From Lysobacteraceae bacterium UBA6001 (GTDB taxonomy: Bacteria; Pseudomonadota; Gammaproteobacteria; Xanthomonadales; Xanthomonadaceae): a stretch of DNA of 16,323 nucleotides. Made by a program: the position numbers and the translations under genes. Within the stretch, counting starts at the first letter, position 1. Every line of letters starts with the position of its first letter. Positions 6,970 through 13,375 of the stretch are shown piece after piece. The notes below the pieces were generated by a model that did not search any database, had not been told where the DNA came from, and saw nothing but the letters and a program-made list of their open reading frames with translations. Location: assembly GCA_002429615.1 (NCBI GenBank), contig DJAN01000275.1:1-16323 (forward strand), read 5' to 3'.

Positions 6970-7941
6970 ATGCTGAGGATTGTGGGGTTCGCCGGCCTGA
7001 TGGCCTTGTTGTTGGTGGGATGCAAGCAGGAACACCCGGCAGCCGCGGCAGCCGCTTCGCCGGATACGCCGGCGCCCGTCGCGGCCGCGCCCGCAACGCC
7101 GGCATCGCCCACCCAGCCGCCTCATCAGGTCGGCGGCGGCCATCCATATGAAGTCCTCGGCAGTGAGGTGTGGGACGTGCCGGAGCCCGTCTCCGGTCGC
7201 ACCTACCAGGTGTTCGTGGCGCTGCCCAAGTCGTATGCCGAGGATCCGAACCGCCGCTATCCGGTGCTGTATGTCACCGACGCGGACTATGCATTCCCGA
7301 TCCTGCGCCAGATCTCGCGGCGCTTGAACATCGATGGCCCGAAGACGCAGGACTTCATCCTGGTGGGCCTATCCTATGCGCTTGGCGAGGAGGGCATGCC
7401 GAGCCGCCGCCGCGACTACACCCCGACCGCGGCGGGCAGTGGCGACACGTCGCCCGACGCGGTGCATGGACAGGCAGCGCCGTACATCACCTATCTGCGC
7501 GACCAGGTGCTGCCGTTCGTGGCCCAGCGCTATCGCACCGACGAACAGCAGCGGCTGTTCCTGGGGCATTCGTATGGTTCACTGCTGGGCACGCAGATTC
7601 TGCTGAGCCAGCCGGGGCTGTTCTCCGGCTATATCCTGGGCAGCCCGTCGTACTGGTATGACCAGCATGTCATGACGCGGATGGAGGCGGATTACGCCAA
7701 GGCGCATACCGACCTGGCGGCACGGGTCTATATGTACGTGGGCCAGTACGAAGCGCCGCGCTACGGCGTTCGCTATGACATGGTGGGCGATACGGAGCGC
7801 ATGGCGGGGACGTTGCGCGGCCGGCACTACCCTTCATTGCAGGTGACGATGGAGGTGCTCAATGATGAGGATCATCTGAGCGTCGCACCGCGTGGGTTTA
7901 CGCATGGGTTGAAGGTGTTGTTGGGGGATAAGGGCGGTTGA
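6970..7941 (+). CDS. Lipoprotein esterase, alpha/beta fold (COG2819-like)
   Basis: A 323-residue lipoprotein. Residues 1-18 form a lipoprotein signal peptide with lipobox LVGC, and Cys18 would be lipidated. An Ala/Pro-rich tether follows (about 21-52), then a hydrolase domain of the esterase D / siderophore-esterase (IroE/Fes-like) type. Landmarks are RRYPVLYVTDADYAFP (95-110), the nucleophile elbow FLGHSYGS with Ser201, GSPSYWY, an acidic candidate near Glu251 (YVGQYEAP), and His302 in LNDEDHLSV. The full triad appears intact. GGAAAGGGA lies upstream of the ATG. It would act on the periplasmic face of the inner or outer membrane. Members cleave acyl or siderophore esters, but no siderophore genes lie nearby, so the substrate is open. 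The downstream small membrane gene is 76 bases away and could be cotranscribed. Confidence 0.9.
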   Translation: MLRIVGFAGLMALLLVGCKQEHPAAAAAASPDTPAPVAAAPATPASPTQPPHQVGGGHPYEVLGSEVWDVPEPVSGRTYQVFVALPKSYAEDPNRRYPVLYVTDADYAFPILRQISRRLNIDGPKTQDFILVGLSYALGEEGMPSRRRDYTPTAAGSGDTSPDAVHGQAAPYITYLRDQVLPFVAQRYRTDEQQRLFLGHSYGSLLGTQILLSQPGLFSGYILGSPSYWYDQHVMTRMEADYAKAHTDLAARVYMYVGQYEAPRYGVRYDMVGDTERMAGTLRGRHYPSLQVTMEVLNDEDHLSVAPRGFTHGLKVLLGDKGG

Positions 7942-8017
7942 GGTGACGGGGGCACGCTTGATGGCGCCCGGTCCGCTCAAGTCAGCTGCGGGAATGTCGA
8001 ACATAAAGGAGTTCGTC

Positions 8018-8335
8018 ATGAGGATCGCTGTGCTTGCTTCGGCTGTTGTTTCCATCGTGTCTGGCGTTCTGCAACTGATCTTTGTGATGTGGGCAGGCGA
8101 GGCGTCCTTGCATCTGGGTTCGCCTATCCGTGGACATGGCGGCATTGCAGACCTGTTCGCGGGCCATCCGCGCCAGTCGCTGATCAAGGGCCAGTATCAG
8201 GCTGCGCTGCAGGTGATAGACACGCTCGAAGTCAGCTTGTACGTGCATATGGCCGGTGGCGCTCTTCTCATCCTGTTGGGCGCCGTGCTGGGGCTCGTGT
8301 ATCTCCGGCCAACGGCGTTCGGCCCAAGACGGTAG
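8018..8335 (+). CDS. Small two-helix membrane protein, unknown function
   Basis: A 105-residue protein. The ATG at 8018 is preferred over earlier in-frame starts (7943 GTG, 7961, 7994) because AAAGGAG lies 8 bases before it and the hydrophobic segment then begins at residue 3. Membrane segments are expected at about 5-27 and 73-95, with a soluble loop between (GSPIRGHGGIADLFAGHPRQ and an amphipathic helix). A short basic tail (RPTAFGPRR) follows. The first segment could instead be a signal anchor. No motif identifies a family. It follows the lipoprotein esterase on the same strand with no terminator seen between. Confidence 0.75.
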   Translation: MRIAVLASAVVSIVSGVLQLIFVMWAGEASLHLGSPIRGHGGIADLFAGHPRQSLIKGQYQAALQVIDTLEVSLYVHMAGGALLILLGAVLGLVYLRPTAFGPRR

Positions 8336-8496
8336 CCACCGCGGCCGTACAGGGGCCTGAAGCATGTGGGGCAGCACCGCCAGCACCACTGGGGACTGTG
8401 CGATGTTGGCTGGCCACGAGCGTGCTTTTACCGCCACCAGGCTTCACAGGCGTTAGACTGCGCGCCCGGATATCCCGGCCCCACGGCTGAACGACC

Positions 8497-8970
8497 ATGA
8501 TCAACAACGACGTACTGCGCAGCATCCGCTTCATGCTGGACCTCAGCGATGCCAAGGTCGTGGAGATCACGCATCTGGCCGACCCGGATTTCCCGATCGA
8601 GAAGGCGGATATCCCCGCCCTGCTGAAGAAGGACGATGAAGAAGGCGCGCTGGCGTGCAGCGACCGCCTGCTGGCCAGCTTCCTCGACGGATTGATCCTG
8701 TACTTCCGCGGCCCCAGCGATAGCCAGGCGCCGCGCCCGGTGGAGTCGCGCATCACCAACAACCTGGTGCTGAAGAAGCTGCGCGTGGCCTTCCAGCTCA
8801 AGGACGTGGATATGCACGAGATCATGCAGGCTGCGGGCTTCCCGCTGACCAAGCCCGAGATGACCGCGCTGTTCCGGCAGCCGGGGCATAAGCATTACCG
8901 GCCTTGTGGGGATCAGATTCTGCGGAACTTCCTGAAGGGGCTTACGCTGCGGTTTCGTACTGACAAGTGA
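8497..8970 (+). CDS. DUF1456 family protein (YehS-like)
   Basis: A 157-residue protein made of two related halves of the DUF1456 type. The first half has MINNDVLRSIRFMLDLSDAK, then DIPALLKKDDEEGALACSDRLLASFLDGLIL. The second repeats the pattern as ITNNLVLKKLRVAFQLKDVDM and MTALFRQPGHKHYRPCGDQILRNFLKGL. The family is widespread in proteobacteria and Bacteroidetes, is soluble, and has no established function (E. coli YehS). The length is normal. No Shine-Dalgarno sequence precedes the ATG. A TTAGACT-like -10 element lies about 45 bases upstream (8453-8459), so it probably has its own promoter. Confidence 0.93.
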   Translation: MINNDVLRSIRFMLDLSDAKVVEITHLADPDFPIEKADIPALLKKDDEEGALACSDRLLASFLDGLILYFRGPSDSQAPRPVESRITNNLVLKKLRVAFQLKDVDMHEIMQAAGFPLTKPEMTALFRQPGHKHYRPCGDQILRNFLKGLTLRFRTDK

Positions 8971-9189
8971 TGGTGTTTCCGGCGTATGCCGAGCCTGCCA
9001 GGAAGCTTCTACGCAGACGACACCCGCTTTGTCAGCCTCAGTGAATCTGACAACCTCGTCTAGAGGCAGATTGTTCCAATACTGCGCAGCCGTGTATGCG
9101 TTGAAGATGCCGATTCGAGCCGCCGGCTAGATCGGCTAAGCCCTGGGTAAAGACTTGGCAGAGATGGGCAGCCGATCAGCGGGCGGCGG
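8971..9189. other. Non-coding gap with a possible coding remnant on the minus strand
   Basis: No gene with a start and a stop is visible. On the minus strand, codons from about 9126 down to 8975 read as plausible protein (RIGIFNAYTAAQYWNNLPLD, then EVVRFTEADKAGVVCVEASW). They begin right after a stop with no start codon, and the frame then runs on antisense through the DUF1456 gene. This may be a decayed gene fragment or chance. No tRNA or terminator is evident. Confidence 0.25.
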
Positions 9190-9396
9190 TTGACGAAGAT
9201 CGGAGCTGGGAGCCTGCTTGTGCTGATTGACAGATCAATCGATGTTCATCGAATCCTCGCAGTCCTCTGCTTGCTGGCATCTGCCCTCTTCCTGATTGGC
9301 TACCAATTCGGAAAATCATTGGCCTTGGTAGATAACCTCGCCGATAAGGAGGCGACTGCCGTGGACTGGCCTCAACCTCCGGCCAGCGATCGCTGA
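9190..9396 (+). CDS. Possible small membrane protein (weak)
   Basis: A 68-residue open frame starting with TTG. One clear hydrophobic segment (about residues 22-37, ILAVLCLLASALFLIGY) is followed by a short polar tail ending PQPPASDR. No convincing ribosome-binding site precedes the TTG. A GTG further in (about 9220) is another possible start. The single membrane span and lack of internal stops are the only support, so it could be chance. If it is not a gene, the stretch 8971-9494 is empty apart from the promoter region of the following secreted protein. Confidence 0.3.
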   Translation: MTKIGAGSLLVLIDRSIDVHRILAVLCLLASALFLIGYQFGKSLALVDNLADKEATAVDWPQPPASDR

Positions 9397-9494
9397 AGCG
9401 CACCTCTCAGGCAGGGCGGGGCTGTCCCGACTGACCGCTCAGCCAGACCCAGACATGCACTAAGCTCGCATCGTCTGCTGACGCGGGGGTTCGC

Positions 9495-10109
9495 ATGATC
9501 AGAGGTCTGGTGTTTGTCGCCGCGCTGCTCGCCGTCCAGGACGGCTTGGCGGCGCCCATTGCAGTTCGGGCGGACTGCCCTGCCAGTACCGCACACGACT
9601 ACTACTTCGCGAGCGGAACCCTCTCCGGAGCCGACAAACACGGGGATTCTTTTGAACGCGCCTGGTACTCCAGCCATCTCACGGTGATGGGGGAGCCTTC
9701 GCTGTCCTGCGGGACGCCAGGTACCGTCTACAGATTCACCTGGCTTCGCACCTTCCATCACCCAGTCGCCGTAAGGGTTGTAGAGGAGGACGGGCGTGCC
9801 GTCCTCTATGCCGTGGAGTTGGACGGCGCAGGCGGCTACAAGCCCGGGAAGGTGTTGCGCCGTACCCAACGCACCCTGTCAGCTGACGAGTTCGTCGGAC
9901 TGAAGCAGGCATTTGCCGACGCCCATCTCGATGCCCTTCCTGTGGCCGGGGCGACCATGGGAAGAGACGGCGCGCAGTGGATCATCGAGACCACCAACGG
10001 CGCTCAAGGACAGCGAGTGGTGCGTTGGTCGCCGCAGGATGGTGCCGCGCAGGACCTTGGATTGCGGCTCCTGGCGCTCAGCGGCTGGTCCTTTGACGTG
10101 ATCTATTAG
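9495..10109 (+). CDS. Secreted protein of unknown function
   Basis: A 204-residue protein with a Sec signal peptide at 1-20 (MIRGLVFVAALLAVQDGLAA, cleavage likely near residue 20). The mature part has two cysteines (28 and 72) that could form a disulfide in the periplasm. The remainder is a mixed beta-rich sequence with FTWLRTFHHPVAVRVVEEDG and AVLYAVELDGAGGYKPGK. A C-terminal segment (LSADEFVGLKQAFADAHLDA) reads like a helix-containing effector or binding fold. No catalytic motif or known family is recognised. The ATG at 9495 has only a G-rich stretch upstream. It is convergent with the SymE-domain gene, with an inverted repeat and a GC hairpin between them. Confidence 0.75.
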   Translation: MIRGLVFVAALLAVQDGLAAPIAVRADCPASTAHDYYFASGTLSGADKHGDSFERAWYSSHLTVMGEPSLSCGTPGTVYRFTWLRTFHHPVAVRVVEEDGRAVLYAVELDGAGGYKPGKVLRRTQRTLSADEFVGLKQAFADAHLDALPVAGATMGRDGAQWIIETTNGAQGQRVVRWSPQDGAAQDLGLRLLALSGWSFDVIY

Positions 10110-10130
10110 GATGATCGGTTCCCGAGGCCA

Positions 10131-10173
10131 TAGCTTTGAATCTGCGCTCGTTCGGAGCTCTCGTTCAAAGCTA
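10131..10173 (+). terminator. Inverted repeat past the secreted-protein gene
   Basis: TAGCTTTGAA (10131-10140) and TTCAAAGCTA (10164-10173) form a perfect 10-bp stem with a 23-base loop, 21 bases past the stop at 10109. There is no U-run, so it is a probable but unproven terminator or transcript-end structure. Confidence 0.45.
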
Positions 10174-10207
10174 GCTTGACCCGTAATCTGCCTCCTCACG
10201 CCCCATT

Positions 10208-10230
10208 TGGCGCCCGCGATGCGGGCGCCA
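10208..10230 (-). terminator. GC hairpin after the SymE-domain gene
   Basis: TGGCGCCCGC (10208-10217) pairs with GCGGGCGCCA (10221-10230) around a 3-base loop, 8 bases beyond the minus-strand stop at 10238. The tail on the minus strand is AAATGGGG without a U-run. It could serve both convergent genes. Confidence 0.6.
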
Positions 10231-10237
10231 GCCAGAG

Positions 10238-10693
10238 TCAATGCACTCGCTTCTCTGCCGCCGCTGGCGGCTTCCCCCTGCGCTGGTTCAACACCGGCGG
10301 TGCCTCGGGCGGCGGCGGGGGCAACGCTTTGATCACCAGTGCGCCGTCCTTGCGCACCTCGACGCTGGCGCGTCCGCCGGGCCTGAAGCCCAGGGGCTCC
10401 ATCCACTTGCCCTCCAGGCGCAAGCGCGGCACCTCGCGCCTTTCGGCGTCGTTGAAGGAACGGGTCAGGGTGCAGAACGCGGGGCGGCGCCCGGCGCGTG
10501 GACGGCGGCGAGCGGCGGCCACGGCGTCGGCCTTGTCGAGGGCCGCGCGCTCCTCGGGGGTGAGCAAGGGGAAGTAGACGGGGACGGGCGCGTTCCAGAA
10601 CTTCGAATGCACCATGCCGGCCACGGTGGGGGCGGGCGTGTACTCAGGGGGATCGCACGGCTCAAAGGTGCGCTTGGATCGGGGGTGACGCAT
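10238..10693 (-). CDS. SymE-domain protein (type I toxin-like) with N-terminal extension
   Basis: A 151-residue protein. The start at 10693 is chosen for its near-perfect AAGGAGGG Shine-Dalgarno sequence; the frame extends 25 codons further without one. Residues about 72-123 match the SymE fold, an AbrB-like domain with RNase-type toxin activity in E. coli. The match runs from PAFCTLTRSFNDAERREVP to LRLEGKWMEPLGFRPGGRAS and VEVRKDGALVIKAL; the R-G-x-W-L-E-x-x-G-F core of SymE appears as EGKWMEPLGF. Canonical SymE is about 60-115 residues. Here a roughly 70-residue basic, Pro-rich N-terminus and a Pro-rich tail are added. E. coli symE is repressed by an antisense RNA (SymR) over its 5' end, and the long 227-base leader here leaves room for one, but none can be called. 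No LexA box was seen. It lies next to the RT/SLATT module. It may act as a toxin or only share the fold. Confidence 0.7.
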   Translation of the reverse strand: MRHPRSKRTFEPCDPPEYTPAPTVAGMVHSKFWNAPVPVYFPLLTPEERAALDKADAVAAARRRPRAGRRPAFCTLTRSFNDAERREVPRLRLEGKWMEPLGFRPGGRASVEVRKDGALVIKALPPPPPEAPPVLNQRRGKPPAAAEKRVH

Positions 10694-10746
10694 GAGGAAG
10701 CCCTCCTTGACTGGGAAGAACCCCGTCGCGTCAGTTCGACGGGGGT

Positions 10747-10868
10747 GTCGGGAGGCTAGAAACCGCACTGAGTCGGCGGGCGTATTTCCCTTTCGGGTGT
10801 TGTATTAGCCGCCCTCCCGACGCAGTGCTTCGCGCCGTCAGACGATCACTCAGTGCGGAGTTCCTAGG
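10747..10868 (-). ncRNA. Candidate structured RNA between SLATT and SymE-domain genes
   Basis: This gap contains an unusual density of nested pairing. ACTCAGTGCGG (10848-10858) pairs perfectly with CCGCACTGAGT (10763-10773), and the match extends imperfectly outward into CTAGGAACT / CTAGAAAC. CCTCCCGAC (10813-10821) pairs with GTCGGGAGG (10747-10755) as an alternative stem. Read on the minus strand, the interior holds GGGCG/CGCCC enclosing CCC-GAAA-GGG, a GNRA-capped hairpin. The tetraloop makes sense only on the minus strand, the same strand as the RT and SLATT genes. It could be an RNA partner or template of the RT, a long leader of the SymE-domain gene, or an operon-end structure. No known RNA family is recognised. 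Confidence 0.4.
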
Positions 10869-10920
10869 CTCCTAACTTCGAAAGGTCTCACATCACTCGA
10901 GCATGCTGAATTCGATAAAT

Positions 10921-11643
10921 CTACTGTGAAACACCTGCTGACGCTTCCCCGATTTGCGGGATACCTGCGTCATGCAGCTTCGGCGTCCGCGCAACCACCT
11001 GACTATCGCTTGCGCCCCATGGTGCGAACCAAAGCGAAACGACCAAGATTAGCCAGAATATGCCTATGTACCAGACACTGCAGAGATTGTAGTAAAGCAG
11101 TATCCAGAATGCGCGAAGGGAACCAATCTTCGGCTTACCCTCAACTAGAAATTCCTTAGACTTCCGATGCGAGACCAAAAAACGCTCATCATCTATCGGC
11201 TCATGGTTCTCCGCACATGAAGCCCTTATTTCCTCATACTCTTCCAACTGAGCCAATTCGCCTCGATTGGCCCCTAAAGTCGAGCCCCCCGCAGTCTCAA
11301 TCGCTGAGAGCTGGAACCCCAGCCTCCGTTGAAAGTCGTTCAACCGTTCGGCATTCCTATGCAATGCGTCCGCTCGCTCGGCATTCCTCGCACCCCACTC
11401 AATCAAGCTAATTGCAAGCAAGAAGACGCCCATACACGCACTCAATAACGCGAGGTACCTGTCCAGGTCAGGAGTGTTATTCGGCGCATTCGATATCTGT
11501 ATAAAGGACAGCGCAACCGTCACAGATGAGAAAAAGGCTAGACTTGCCGTGGAGAAGAACGCACGCCGCTTCAGTCGACGCGCCGCGTTGTAGCGCGCGC
11601 CCATGGTGCGCCACGCTGTAGTTCTAAGTTCATTCAAAAACAT
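10921..11643 (-). CDS. SLATT-domain membrane effector-like protein paired with the RT
   Basis: A 240-residue protein. Its N-terminal half looks like a SLATT domain (SMODS/SLOG-associating two-helix membrane domain, predicted effector of defence systems). A basic pre-membrane helix WRTMGARYNAARRLKRRAFF leads into the first membrane segment (about 28-50, ending LSFIQI). A second follows at about 61-82 (ALLSACMGVFLLAISLIEW), then the charged helix AERADALHRNAERLNDFQRR. A C-terminal hydrophobic region (about 178-210, with ILLYYNLCSVWYIGIFWLIL) adds one or two more spans. SLATT proteins are thought to disrupt the membrane when activated by a partner. The start at 11643 is preferred to a TTG at 11676 because the domain begins here and overlaps the preceding frame's TGA by 14 bases, suggesting coupling. 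The RT lies 208 bases upstream on the same strand. Confidence 0.75.
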   Translation of the reverse strand: MFLNELRTTAWRTMGARYNAARRLKRRAFFSTASLAFFSSVTVALSFIQISNAPNNTPDLDRYLALLSACMGVFLLAISLIEWGARNAERADALHRNAERLNDFQRRLGFQLSAIETAGGSTLGANRGELAQLEEYEEIRASCAENHEPIDDERFLVSHRKSKEFLVEGKPKIGSLRAFWILLYYNLCSVWYIGIFWLILVVSLWFAPWGASDSQVVARTPKLHDAGIPQIGEASAGVSQ

Positions 11644-11827
11644 ATTTACACCATAGTCGGGAGCAGGGCCGGCCAAAAAAATCGTTCATCATCCACTTCA
11701 GACGCGAGCGCAGCTCCGTCTGAAGGTATCGACCTTCATCGTCCCAAATAACACAGGCATGGAGCACTTCCGCCCCCAAGCTATTGCTTGAGAGGTACCG
11801 CGAGTAGCGGTAGCCGGCTTCCTGCAC
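11630..11827 (-). CDS. Short open frame between RT and SLATT, in frame with the RT (uncertain)
   Basis: A 65-codon frame with a GTG start at 11827, lying in the same reading frame as the RT just after its TGA (11852-11854). Counted from that stop there are 74 open codons. The sequence (RYSRYLSSNSLGAEVLHACV, then IWDDEGRYLQTELRSRLKWM) reads like a real protein but matches no family I recognise. Its TGA overlaps the SLATT ATG. A run of seven T (11675-11681, minus strand) lies where loss of one base, or a +1 shift, would fuse it to the SLATT frame. It may be a genuine small coupled protein, a readthrough tail of the RT, an N-terminal part of SLATT in related strains, or non-coding sequence. Hairpins in the same stretch (11696-11812) support the last option. 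Confidence 0.35.
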   Translation of the reverse strand: MQEAGYRYSRYLSSNSLGAEVLHACVIWDDEGRYLQTELRSRLKWMMNDFFGRPCSRLWCKYVFE

Positions 11828-11851
11828 CCGGTCGAATCTTACCCCAGAACT

Positions 11852-13288
11852 TCAATAGACGACACTCTCATCGGATTGCATGTTTCTCAATACCCTACTT
11901 CTATAGGCTTCGTAGCGAGCATTGATCTGATCATCACTAAGAACATCATCGGGTCCGACCCGGCCACGCTGGACCAAAAACTTCAGTTTATGGGCCCTCG
12001 TATTGATCACATCGTAGTTATGAACGTACCCATCTCTGGGGCGATGCTTCATCTCATGGTATGACCGGAGCAACTTCTTAAGACCAGGAGGCGCCGCATG
12101 ATTGAAGTCCGGCATTCTCTCAAACATGCCAGATATAGTAATATCCATTTTAGATAGAAGCGTCAAATCATTGATTTGATTAAAATAGGCTATCCACCCA
12201 TATCTACGACTTTCACTTATCGCCCCGGTAATTTTCTCATTCAGTTCAAGCAGGAATATTTCTTTTAGCCTGCCCTCGTCTAAGTATGCATATCTGTCAA
12301 TCTTATTTTTTTTCTGATGTCTGTACTCGGCAAATTTTGCTGAAATGCCTTGCAGGAATCTTTCAACTGTTGAATCTCTAACAGTGATACTAGGAAAACG
12401 GAACACGTAGCCGAGATACGAGAACGGCTTCGCAAGTACGTCAAAGGTAGTTTTCGCTGATCCCATCGGATGCAGACCTAGCCCGCGCCGCTCAAGTCTC
12501 GCCTTAAGAGATTTATATGCGCTCGCCACCTGAAACTGGGGGCCGTACATCAGTACGTCGTCAACATAACGAAAGTAAGCTATGCCGAGCTTACGCATAG
12601 CCGAATCCACTTCATTCATGTAAATCGCCGCCAGGATATTGGATATAGCCAGTCCTTGCGGGACACCCTTTTCTTCCCTATTTTCAGAAGACTTATTCCG
12701 CCCACTACCGGCAGGAACAATCGGCGAGGCAAGCGCCCGACCAATCAACAGAGCAACCTCCGGGCAAACCACACGTCGTAGCAATACCTTCATCAATCTT
12801 TCTCGATTGATGGAATCATAAAATGTTTTGATATCTGTTCCGCAGACCCAGGTTTTGACAGGATCCTGCTCCACCAGCTCAAGAGAAATCTGCCTAACAT
12901 AGCTACTTGCGATATTTCTTGGGACACACTCTGGAAACACCGCGCCCAAGAACGCATTTAGTTGCGCCAGAACTACCCTATCTCGAATTGTGGGCACCCC
13001 GATAACCCTGGGCGGCTTTGACCTTCCCTTTGGCTTAAGATTTTCAAGATATGGTGAGAACCGAAAAGTTCTGGCATTGCACTTGGCAGCAACTCTAACG
13101 AACTCGCTGGGCGCGCGACTTTCATATTGAGGACCAGCCAGGCGATCAACACCCTTGGATTCACTTTTACTGAAACGACACTCGAAACATTCAAATAGAG
13201 CTTCCGCCGAAAACAACTCCCGGAAGAGCTGTGATTGAGACAACGCCCCGCTAGAGAACCCCTTCAGCGCTTCTGCCGAGAGCTCCAT
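11852..13288 (-). CDS. Reverse transcriptase, probable defence-associated (UG/DRT type)
   Basis: A 478-residue RT with its motifs in order: PTIRDRVVLAQLNAFLGAVF (99-118), TDIKTFYDSI with catalytic Asp152 (151-160), GVPQGLAISNILAAIYM (208-224), FRYVDDVLMY with the YVDD catalytic box (241-244), GSAKT with Lys279 (276-280) and FSYLGYVFRF (289-298). The 180-residue C-terminal part has no HNH or maturase domain, so it is not a group II intron protein, and no retron VTG or msr-msd signature was seen. A SLATT protein downstream points to an anti-phage RT. I recall RT+SLATT systems being named DRT10 and using a non-coding RNA template for repeat synthesis, but could not verify this. The start at 13288 is supported by AGGTGGAG. 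Base composition is A/T-richer than its neighbours. The gene lies just past the aceE terminator. Confidence 0.9.
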   Translation of the reverse strand: MELSAEALKGFSSGALSQSQLFRELFSAEALFECFECRFSKSESKGVDRLAGPQYESRAPSEFVRVAAKCNARTFRFSPYLENLKPKGRSKPPRVIGVPTIRDRVVLAQLNAFLGAVFPECVPRNIASSYVRQISLELVEQDPVKTWVCGTDIKTFYDSINRERLMKVLLRRVVCPEVALLIGRALASPIVPAGSGRNKSSENREEKGVPQGLAISNILAAIYMNEVDSAMRKLGIAYFRYVDDVLMYGPQFQVASAYKSLKARLERRGLGLHPMGSAKTTFDVLAKPFSYLGYVFRFPSITVRDSTVERFLQGISAKFAEYRHQKKNKIDRYAYLDEGRLKEIFLLELNEKITGAISESRRYGWIAYFNQINDLTLLSKMDITISGMFERMPDFNHAAPPGLKKLLRSYHEMKHRPRDGYVHNYDVINTRAHKLKFLVQRGRVGPDDVLSDDQINARYEAYRSRVLRNMQSDESVVY

Positions 13289-13326
13289 CTCTCCACCTAG
13301 CTTATTCGACCAACTATTATTCAGGC
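13289..13326 (-). promoter_or_regulatory. Probable promoter region of the RT operon (weak)
   Basis: Only 38 bases separate the U-run of the aceE terminator from the RT start codon, so an own promoter must overlap it. On the minus strand, TTGCCT followed after 16 bases by AATAAG (within GAATAAGC) is a possible sigma-70 pair, close to an AGGTGGAG ribosome-binding site. Otherwise expression relies on readthrough from aceE. Confidence 0.3.
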
Positions 13327-13354
13327 AAAAAAAAGGGCGACTTGCAAGCCGCCC
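13327..13354 (-). terminator. Intrinsic terminator of aceE
   Basis: On the minus strand, GGGCGGCTTGCAAGTCGCCC (one G-U pair) forms a tight stem followed by eight U (A-run 13327-13334 on the plus strand). It lies 22 bases past the aceE stop and marks the edge of the core genome before the RT module. Confidence 0.93.
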
Positions 13355-13375
13355 TCTTCTTCTTCCATCGAAAAA

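Noticed and set aside
9100..9130. tRNA-like T-arm (GATTCGAGCC)
   Set aside because: No acceptor stem, anticodon arm or CCA end could be assembled around it.
10747..10868. Integron attC site
   Set aside because: Long inverted repeat present, but the flanking bases do not fit the RYYYAAC/GTTRRRY core sites and no integrase is nearby.
11852..13288. Group II intron
   Set aside because: No maturase or HNH domain, no domain V/VI-like RNA at the 3' end, and a SLATT gene follows instead.
11852..13375. Retron
   Set aside because: Only 38 bases lie between the aceE terminator and the RT start, leaving no room for an upstream msr-msd. The RT lacks the retron VTG and NAxxH signatures.
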